A stretch of DNA of 64,000 nt, taken from Cristatella mucedo. Lineage: Eukaryota > Bryozoa > Phylactolaemata > Cristatellidae. Numbering within the stretch: position 1 is the stretch's first letter; each line of letters starts with the position of its first letter. This document shows positions 56,525 through 64,000 of the stretch, piece by piece. Position numbers and translations under genes: made by a program. The notes under the pieces are model-generated. The model was not told where the DNA came from. It searched no databases and worked only from the letters and a program-made list of their open reading frames with translations. Where the stretch lies: the NCBI GenBank assembly GCA_009760855.2, contig WPIO01000025.1:2899501-2963500 (forward strand), written 5' to 3'.

Positions 56525-57575
56525 ATGCGGCATGGAAAGATTGTATTAATGCAATACCAGCCAGCAAAAATTTGTCTCAAAGCAGATGGGGAGCCAGACT
56601 GCGTACACGCTGCTCGTCCCATACCCAGACCGCTGTTCCCTTTAGCAAAGGATGAACTCCTTCGAATGAAGAAGAAAGGCATCGTCGGGTGCGTATCGGA
56701 CCCGACCGAACGGTGCTCTCCACCTATGCCGGTCCTGAAGCTCGACGGCAAAGTGCACCTTTGTGTCGACTTGAAGCGCTTAAATCGAGCAAATGGATTG
56801 TGGAATAACGAAACAAAAGAACTCGAGAATAGTCTACCAAAACATTTCACTGCATTAAGACCAGTTCCACATAGTGAGAGCTTTAATATTCCAGAATGTC
56901 CAGCAGAATATTGTCTTGATTCGTCTGCCGAGAAAATGATGCCTCTCCTGGTACGTCAGCATGCAGTGATCCCGATTGCCACTGTGGAGCATCCTCAACC
57001 CCACAGAGAATAAAACAGGAAGAACTGGATTACCTGGTTTATGATTTAGACTTATCCAAGAACAAGGCTGAGTTGCTAGGATTAAGACTCCAACAATGGA
57101 TTATTTTCTAGGAAGATGTCACAATTACTTTAAAGCGAAAGCGCCGCCAGCACTTTGAGCCTTTCTTCAGAAATAAAAGTAATCTGGTTGGTGAAAGGTA
57201 CGTGCGACCTATGCTTTATCAGAGTCTGCCTTAGGTAAATGGCACTATGTTTTTCTCTAATTTCAATACCTGCAGTGGATTTTTGACTATTCCGTTGTCC
57301 AATGAGGGCATTCGCTTACAACCATTTATAACGCCGTTTTATGTCTTTGTTTTCGGCGGCTGTGCTTCGGCATTACTAGAACCCGGCTGTCTTTCAGCGA
57401 TTTTGCACGATTTCTTGTGTGAGATCCAAGGTTTATCCATTTATATGGACGACTTTTTAATTACTGGATCCGCAGCGGCTGAGCATGACATCAGATTGTG
57501 TGATGTCATTTCCGTAATTTCAAAGTTGGGCCTAAAGTTGAATAGCAATGAGTATATCATCCGTCAGCCCCTTTG
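56525..57575 (+). pseudogene. Gypsy reverse transcriptase (broken)
   Basis: First part reads RPIPRPLFPLAKDELLRMKK and GKVHLCVDLKRLNRA; after a gap of about 240 nt with stops, GFLTIPLSNEGIRLQPFITP and the catalytic YMDDFL (57442-57459). This is the fingers-palm region of a Ty3/gypsy RT. A frameshift and stops between the two parts break it. Confidence 0.8.
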
Positions 57576-57804
57576 ACATTATCAGGGCATGTTATTAATG
57601 CCAGCGGCGTCCTACCGTTAGACGACGAAATGCAAGTCATCATTAAACTCCCTGGGACGACCAAAGTAAGCCCGGCTAAAGCAATGCCTAATTGTAATAA
57701 ACTAATTCGGGGTTTGTGCCAAATCTGGTCGCTGTTTCGAAACCGCTAAAAGAACTCCTCTCGCCCGACTCAGTGTGGTACTGAGAGCCTAACTAGAAGA
57801 AAAC

Positions 57805-58135
57805 ATTCCGGGAAGCTAAGTTGCTATTGACTAAGGCACCGATGTTGGCTTATTGCGACCCAAAAAAGTCTGGGATTGTCAGTGCCAATGCCAGTAGCTA
57901 TGGTCGAGGTGCCGTCCTGCTGCAGTGCGAAGGATCGCGAGAGCAAGATGTACATCCTGTCGCATTTGCATCCCGCGCGTTGTCGTGCGTCGAAATGAGG
58001 ACGCTCAGATCGAAAAAGAGTGTCTTACAGTGGTGTGGGCGTGCGAGACGTTCAGTCAGTACCTTGCTGGTTCGCCTTCTTGTGAGCTTTGTACTGACCA
58101 CGAGACGCTTATTCCGTTACTGAAAACTTCGCAAT
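57805..58135 (+). pseudogene. Gypsy RNase H (broken)
   Basis: LLTKAPMLAYCDPKKSGIVS and, in a shifted frame, EKECLTVVWACETFSQYLAG. Typical gypsy RNase H words; where family members have 'l..DAS..G.GAVL' this copy has ANASSYGRGAVL, so the catalytic Asp is replaced by Asn. Confidence 0.75.
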
Positions 58136-58194
58136 CTTTACCATGCTCCGCCTAGATGCCAATGCCTATTTATGCGAATGGTCCATTTTAACTC

Positions 58195-58875
58195 TCATGC
58201 CGTGTGTGGGGTTTTGCACCAGCTGTAATCGCTTGATTGCACATGCCGGTAGACCAGCAAGCAGTGAGTTAAAGAAGTCAAGACGGGATTTCAAAAATGC
58301 ATGGGCCAACTTAAATGTGGTATTCCTGTCTAAGCAAGCCTGGATTTTAGCAACGTTAAGTAGCTAGAAGTTGACAGACTTGACTGTTGAGCTGATGTGG
58401 TTGTCAATCGAAATGTCATTTTTGAACGTGACACCTAGATTTCGTGTATATTCAACTGAAGATACGATGGCAGAGCCTATTTTGAGCGTTAGCCTTTCCA
58501 ATATGTGATTCAAATTTGGTTTTTCCATAGCTAGTAAGTTGATTTTTATCATCATCCAATTTCAGAAAATTTGCTGTTATCCATGTGCGGATGTCATCAG
58601 TGCATGCATCAAGGGAGTTGTGAGAATACGACGTGCTGAGGACTGGGAGGGATCAAAGCAAAGTTACAGCTGAGTGTCTTTCGTATAGAAGTGGAAGCCT
58701 AGATTGTGCTTTTCAATCACATCGGCAAGAGGAACGGTTTATACCGTGCAAAGAACATGATCAAGCACGGAGCCCAGAGGTACCCCAGTTTGGAGGTTGT
58801 TCGAATGATCTTTGTTCATTCACATCTATTCGCAATACGCAGGACTCTCCTACTAAGATAGGACCTGTATGACGA
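58195..58875 (-). mobile_element. Family A LINE fragment nested in gypsy
   Basis: Reverse-strand internal LINE fragment, collinear with about 32660-33330 of the intact copy (complements of the FYADDTQLY, GVPQGSVLGP and SYLSGRLQS regions). It splits the gypsy between the end of RNase H and the integrase. It lacks the LINE 3' tail, so the 3' end was lost or rearranged. Confidence 0.75.
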
Positions 58876-58881
58876 TCACGT

Positions 58882-59145
58882 ATGCCTGACAGCCGGCCAG
58901 TTTTTTCGTTGAGGCTGATCTACGACAGCCATCAGAGGGTGACCAAATGTAATGACCACGTTAGGCTGTGTTTATACTGGCTAGGCATTAGCAACGATGT
59001 TAGGACATTTGTCGATTACTTTAGCTTCCGTCTAACCAACCAGAGAAGACAATTGCATGAGCCACTCATCCCGACACCGTTACCCAGTGTTCCTAAGCAA
59101 CAAGTTGCTGCCGATGCCTTTGAATGCGAGTTACTGCAGTATTAA
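58882..59145 (+). pseudogene. Gypsy integrase N-terminal zinc-binding part (broken)
   Basis: IYDSHQRVTKCNDHVRLCLY then WLGISNDVRTFVDYF and EPLIPTPLPSVPKQQVAADA, matching the 'HqG..k...r....yWpgm..di...v..C..C...q' arm. The two zinc Cys are replaced, so the finger is lost. The frame is cut by the family B LINE. Confidence 0.75.
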
Positions 59146-59149
59146 AGCT

Positions 59150-59615
59150 CTTACGCTGACCCACAAGGCCAAGGCCACGGCTTGGCTCCTTCGTACCTAG
59201 CTGAACTGCTGCATCAGTTTCAGCCCGTTCGCGCCCTCGGGTCCTGTGTGGACAATAAATTAGCTGTTCCACTCCTCCGCTTAAAGACCGTTGGAGACAG
59301 AAGCTTTGGCTCTGCAGGTCCTAGACTGTGGAACTCGCTTCCACAATTCTTACGCAACGACAACTACTCTCTTGCTGCCGGTTATGGCTCATCCTTTTCA
59401 GCGGTCCTGAGCTGCTACTCCCATGTTACTCACTACCTCAACTGCTCTCTTGACTCTGCTGTTTCGTGAGACTAAGTCTGTTGGCTACCGAAAGCGCACC
59501 GAAAGCCGCTTTGGCTGTGAGTGCGATATACAAAACTCTCCTGCGTAAAACTCACAAGGTCTTTATGACTTTGTGGAGTTACAGACGGAAATGCATTACA
59601 TTACATATTAATGGT
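59150..59615 (+). mobile_element. Family B LINE fragment nested in gypsy
   Basis: Reads MAPSYLAELLHQFQPVRALG, VGDRSFGSAGPRLWNSLPQF and FLRNDNYSLAAGYGSSFSAV, then the 3' UTR and CATTACATTACAT tail. 5'-truncated; the best-preserved family B copy here. Sits inside the gypsy integrase region. Confidence 0.8.
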
Positions 59616-59739
59616 AATATATTTCTACCCACGAAATGCGGAAATCAAGGCATTGTCAAAATCGACGACCAAAGAAGTGGTGGCCGAACTGCAGACCAAA
59701 TCGGCTCTGGGGTATACACAGTCATTGAAGTCTAAATGT

Positions 59740-60060
59740 GGTCCACAATTTTGACTTCACGAATTTGGCGATTTCTAGAGGCGATAGATGTTTAAGCGGA
59801 CCAGCCCACATTTTATACAAGCCAAAGGGGAAATATAAAGAGCAAACTGCCAAATCTATTGTGAGGCAGCCTGACCGTGCCTCACTCTAATGATGCAGTA
59901 GTCGATGCCTTGCACCCCTGCAGGCTTCAGTAGAGCACAACCGATCATTAGACGACAAATTAGGACGACGTTGCCTGTGCTTCCTCGGCACGTCGAATCA
60001 CAATGGCTGGTAAAGAAAACGGTGAAACTCAACAATGAACGTGCAAAAGTGCAACAGTAA
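59740..60060 (+). pseudogene. Gypsy integrase C-terminal part (broken)
   Basis: Scattered over frames: LYKPKGKYKEQTAKSIV resembles the 'Ph..gKaE.avk..K' segment, and AGFSRAQPIIRRQIRTTLPV resembles 'G.SPAq.lmgR..Rt.lP'. Stops separate them. Confidence 0.6.
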
Positions 60061-60458
60061 TAAACTCAAACTCAACAGCACTACCACAATCACCATCATT
60101 CTTCCATCATCTCCCATTTTTCACTATTTCATCATTCGCTCACTTTCACCTCTTCCATCCAGCCAACAGGTATTAGTGCTTACAAATGGCGAGAACAGCT
60201 GAAAGCACACGTGCAACGGTGACAGCTCAAGCAGTTACTCCTCAGTCGTTTGTCGTGCAGACTGACAATGGCAGCACAGTTAGAGGAACAGAAGACCGGC
60301 AGGTTAGCAAAGGTCGTAATTTCACTTGCCTCCTCCGAGTGACCGTTACCTAGCCTTGTACTAGATGAGAAGGCAGTTCATGGCGGCATGTATTATTATT
60401 TCGCTATCGTAATGTCATGGTTTGTTGTGGCCCCATTTTAGCTTGAGATCAAGGGGAA

Positions 60459-60690
60459 TGTGGCTATTTTGAGATTATGACACTGTCGTTGGATTTTGGG
60501 CCGTTTGCGATTTATGGCAGTATTATATGAGTATTGGGCGGCAAGGCCCGGGGAGTTAGGTCGAGGACACCGGGCGGGCAGTCTCGCACTGGCCCACTGT
60601 GGCGTCCGTGTGAATAAACGTCTTTGAGCCCACTTCGGTAATTTGTGTGGTATCCCGTACGTGCCGCTTAGAGAATGTCAAACTACAACT
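60459..60690 (+). repeat. Putative gypsy 3' LTR
   Basis: Begins TGTGGC after the purine tract AAGGGGAA (60451-60458), contains AATAAA at 60613-60618 and ends near CTACAACTGG. The LTR call rests on position and these signals; no second LTR was found to compare it with. Confidence 0.5.
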
Positions 60691-61618
60691 GGTTGTATTA
60701 CGAAAGTGCAGCCGTCCCACCTGGCCGCTTGTCACGTGTCCAAAATAGAATAATGCCCGTAAATGTGAAGGCAATTTCAATAAACTACGATAAGTACAGC
60801 TTGAACCCGGCAGGAGTTCATGTTGCAAGTAAAATGTTTCGTTATAATTACTTTTATAGAACAATAAAGAGCATCTATTTATTCTTTTCAAGAAAAAATC
60901 TTATGTGGGAATAATTGAGCGAAGTCTTTGCCATAACTGTCAAACGTGACTCTGCAACGAGGTGGATTGCAAGACTGGAGGCTGTGAAAGCTATCGATGA
61001 TTAACGATACAGCATTGCAGGTCTTTTGGATCAATTGCTTGAAGGCGAAGGCTGAAAATTAGAAAAAAGGAAAGCTGGGTGGCTCCAACGTCATATCTCG
61101 AACTTAAGCTTTGGCTGTGTTGTCTTTTTGGTACACCATCTCAAAGAAGATTGACAGAGTTCAGAAGAGAATGCAAGATCCAAAGATGAACATCAAAGAC
61201 CCTCTAATAACCTTTGCTCTCTTGAGATTGAGTTTGCATGGCTTCGAGAAGGCCTGCGCCAAAAATTGCTACTAAATTCCAAAAAGTGAATTGTCAGATT
61301 GTACTCGAACCAAGAATCCGCCGAAGGATGAAGATGCCTGGAGAGCTCTCACGTGATGTTTATCTAGCGGCAGACATGCAGATTTTAAGAATAATGAAGG
61401 ACAGCAGAGACCACCTCCGAAAAGTAGTTACAACTAGGTTTTCCCGGCCCACAGATCATGATGCCAAATTGGGTTGCACGTTGAAAGTTGTCGCCAGGCT
61501 TTTTAAGAAACTTCACCCAACTAAACTCCGCCAACAAGGTTTAGATCTTGGAGGCTTCTACTATTCAGGCGTTAATGTGACAGACCTGTACGACAGAATA
61601 TGTAAAATGCATCTCGCT
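60691..61618 (+). pseudogene. hAT (ZMYM1-like) transposase remnant, duplicated unit 1
   Basis: Pieces in several frames match the ZMYM1-like hAT transposase family: TVKRDSATRWIARLEAVKAI ('TVKRLs.TRWsaR.eAv.Al'), KIDRVQKRMQDPKMNIKD, RRRMKMPGELSRDV and TTRFSRPTDHDAKLG ('TRF.rl.dtDAkFGfL'), ending GLDLGGFYYSGVNVTDLYDR. Stops break the frame, though about 110 codons (61300-61645) are open. Normal role: cut-and-paste DNA transposition. No TIRs or 8-bp target duplication identified. Confidence 0.7.
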
Positions 61619-61768
61619 ATACTTCCGCTTGCATCATCCTGCCTGTAACAGACGGGCAGCGTCCCGTCAAACGAGAGCCCGGCCTGCTACACCGCGTCAA
61701 CCGTGAGCCAGTGTGCTGTTACTGAGGAGCGACGAACCATTAGACCACACAATCTAGGCTTAATTAGT

Positions 61769-62880
61769 TGGCTTTTACGAAAGAGCAGCCGTCATGTCTG
61801 GTCGTTTGTCAGGTGTCCAAAAAGGGAACACTGGCCAAAAATGAGGTCAATTTCAGTAAACTATAAAAATCGCAACTTGAACCTGGCAGGAGTTCGCGCT
61901 GCATTTCAAGATTCCGTTGTAATTAGCTCTTCGTGAACAATAGAGAGCACCTATTTATTCTTTTCAAGATCAGCTGTGATGTGGTAGGATCTGAACAGAG
62001 TCGTAGCCATCGCTGTCAAACGCGACTCTGCAACTCTGTTGGATTGCAATAGTGGTGGCTGCTAAAGCTATGATCAATGAGTGGACGGTACAGCACCTTA
62101 CAGTCTTCTGGAGCACGCTGCTCGAGGACACAGTGGAATTTCTTTTAGAAGAAGAGTGAAGCTGGCAGTCTCGTATATTGTATCTTGAAGTGAAGACTTT
62201 TGGTCCTGTTGTCTTTTTGGTACAGCATCTTACGGAAGATCGACCGCGTTCAGAAAAGACTGCAGGATCCAAAGGTGGAGGACTTCAAGGACCCTCTTGT
62301 GACCTATATTCTCTTGAGATTGAGCTGTCAAGACTTAGAGAAGACATTTGACAAGAATCGCTACTAGCTGTAAAAAGGAGGTGTGAATTTTGGGGAGTTG
62401 CAGTTGAACGAAGAATCCGCTGAAGCACTCAGATGCGTGGAGAACTCTCTCAGAATGTTGGTCTGGCGGCACAAGAGCAGATTTCAAGAATAGTGAAGTA
62501 CTGAGTAGACTATCTCCGACATGAAATTACAACTGAGTGTTCCTGGTTCACAGATCTTGATGCCAATTTCGGCTTCTCATCACAATTGAGACCTTTGAAG
62601 AAACTTAACCCGACCAAACTCTGCCAGCAATATCTAGATCTTGGAGGCTTCTATTGTTCAGGCGTAAATGGGACAGGGCTGTACAAGGGAATATGTAAAA
62701 TGCGTCTCGCTACAAGTCACGACTCGGCACTGAAGACATCACTGGAGCTCGTGTCTTTCCTTATCAGTTATGAAGAAAATGTGTACTATAATTTTTGAGA
62801 GTTTCCTTGCAGGTTCTTCTCACCATAGCCATATCGGTTGCCAGTTGTGAAGATTCCGTTACAAAACTGAATTGTCATCT
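61769..62880 (+). pseudogene. hAT (ZMYM1-like) transposase remnant, duplicated unit 2 and C-terminus
   Basis: A second, more decayed copy of unit 1 (to about 62711), then the family C-terminus: SALKTSLELVSFLISYEENV and SLQVLLTIAISVASCEDSVT, the 'LLTipVSvASCERSFSKLK' dimerisation motif, with Asp replacing the usual Arg in CERS. Only this unit continues into the C-terminal domain. Confidence 0.68.
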
Positions 62881-62887
62881 TGGGAAT

Positions 62888-63100
62888 ATTATTAATAATG
62901 CTGTTTTTAGCATCCTCAGAGAACTGGATATCGTTCTAGGCACTTTACAGATAGCGTGTAGAAAGCTTTACAAAACGATTTTTCGGATTGGCACCCGCAA
63001 ACAGCGTTCACAATCCAACGTATCCCGGTGAAAGCAATCGCCTTGTTCAACTGAGTGAGTTTTGAAGTTCTCCTTGAATTTTTCAAGATGAGCATCCAGA
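62888..63100 (-). mobile_element. Family A LINE 3' end, decayed
   Basis: AATATTATTAATAATGCTG tail complement and CATCCTCAGAGAACTGGAT / TTCTAGGCACTTTACAG stem-loop complement follow the hAT remnant directly. Confidence 0.55.
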
Positions 63101-63309
63101 GTACAGAATATTTATTTTCGTTTTTCTCACTAATGTGGCTGATTCTAGCTATCCTTTTCATGATACTTTCTCTAGTGGACACACTTCGACGCAGAGTTGA
63201 AGTTGCCATGGGAGGAGAGCATATACGTGGGCCTTTATCAGAAGCTCAGCTGCATCGAGGATTTGTCTGAGGAGTGCAGGTAAGAGAGGTGAGCTGATGG
63301 GAACGGTTT

Positions 63310-63540
63310 GCTTCGCAAATGAGGTCGAGACTTGAGTAGGCCGCCGCCGACCTCTCTCCTGGAGGGAGGGCTAGCGTACCGGGCGGACTCCTATGGATGT
63401 CTGCTGCAGATGGCTGAGTCAGGGCAAGGAGATAAGCTGCTATAACCATGCTAGTTAGGTCAGAGCGTTTGAAGTTCGCTGTTTGATCTTTTTGAAGTGC
63501 ACTCATTGACCCCAGGGTCGATGCTCCAAGTATTATGACT
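63310..63540. repeat. Dispersed repeat R1, copy 2
   Basis: Same orientation as 44278-44495. In both copies the - strand keeps a related open frame (RSAxAYSSLxL pattern). Family not recognised. Confidence 0.7.
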
Positions 63541-64000
63541 AAAAAACCCTCACCGGTTCAGGTACCTCAGCACGTACACCGTGCAAAGAGCTGAAGCTAG
63601 GAATACGCCATTGATTAATGGCAGCACTCAATAGTTCTGCACGCAATTATAGCAACGATGCCGCATGATTAAAAGCACAAAAAAGCCTGTACTCCACAGC
63701 TGATACATCCGACTGACTTCCTGCACACTTGCTAATACTAACTACAGCAACCTCTCAATGTCCCTTGAGATGTTTACCGGTAGTCAACTTATTGTTACAA
63801 CACTGATGCATGGGATTAAAGAATTTGTTTTTGTTTATAATATTTAATCTAATATCTAATTTATATAATACATAGTTTTGGTATATAACCCATTCCAGCC
63901 TTGCGCCGTCCAGCGGCTTGATGCAGCAACCGAAAGCACATCTACAGGCTCCAAGCTCGATTGACGCTGTCACAGGCACTGTACGTCTAAGAACGACCAA
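63541..64000. other. Unassigned DNA at the window end
   Basis: AT-rich around 63830-63880. No gene or repeat recognised. An 81-codon - strand open frame reaches the edge but shows no family signature. Confidence 0.5.

Larger units (their letters stand above)
55537..60690 (+). mobile_element. Ty3/gypsy retrotransposon, decayed, with nested LINEs
   Basis: Ordered gag-pol parts survive: a gag-like block (RPNIVHDRATFNSHPQHPGV), a CCHC knuckle at 56051-56092 (C-X2-C-X4-H-X4-C), a protease motif RIDSGAD at 56261-56281, RT (56525-57575), RNase H (57805-58135), integrase (58900-59140 and about 59740-60060), a purine tract AAGGGGAA and a putative 3' LTR from 60459. Interrupted by family A (58195-58875) and family B (59150-59615) LINEs. 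Multiple stops; inactive. A recognisable 5' LTR is missing. Confidence 0.8.

Noticed and set aside
63055-63270. 71-codon frame with a hydrophobic segment, a possible small membrane protein
   Set aside because: It begins within decayed LINE 3' sequence and runs towards repeat R1; no signal for translation or homology.

Overview
The window looks like nuclear DNA of a non-vertebrate animal; the phylum cannot be settled from sequence alone. The evidence is one large intron-rich gene with GT-AG introns, a metazoan germline domain architecture (LOTUS plus Tudor), an L2-like LINE family in many copies, two tRNA-derived SINE families, Ty3/gypsy, hAT and Tc1-like remnants, and long microsatellites. 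I see no bacterial-type operons, rRNA genes, functional tRNA genes or CRISPR arrays.

The central feature is a TDRD7-like gene on the + strand, which I assembled from 26 exons between 9371 and 53333. All junctions are GT-AG and the reading phase is kept through every exon, giving a predicted protein of 1188 residues: LOTUS 1 (about residues 5-85), a Ser/Pro/Gln-rich linker, LOTUS 2 (about 368-446), then three extended Tudor domains centred near 480-606, 675-843 and 965-1100, with a C-terminal half-domain. Proteins of this architecture scaffold germ granules by binding Vasa-type helicases (LOTUS) and dimethylarginine-marked Piwi proteins (Tudor), and act against retrotransposons.

Layout: 1-9370 is upstream DNA with LINE fragments, microsatellites and a tRNA-derived SINE. 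9371-53333 is the TDRD7-like gene. Its introns hold most of the repeats, including an L2-like LINE with an intact 993-residue endonuclease-reverse transcriptase ORF in sense orientation inside the 7.75 kb intron 12 (30719-33945). 53334-55300 has an old LINE fragment. 55500-60690 is a decayed Ty3/gypsy element interrupted by two LINE insertions. 60691-62880 is a decayed hAT (ZMYM1-like) transposase with an internal duplication of about 1 kb. The last kilobase carries a dispersed repeat also found in intron 20.

The observations most worth a second look are: the phase-consistent TDRD7-like gene that hosts an intact LINE; two long perfect fold-back sequences of similar geometry (22436-22506 and 30719-30792); a 3'-terminal stem-loop of the LINE family whose stem appears to covary between copies and whose tail is shared by a SINE; opposite-strand copies of one LINE within a single intron, which could form double-stranded RNA; and a duplicated hAT coding block. 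I did not find a clearly new biological system. All calls come from reading the sequence without any database search.
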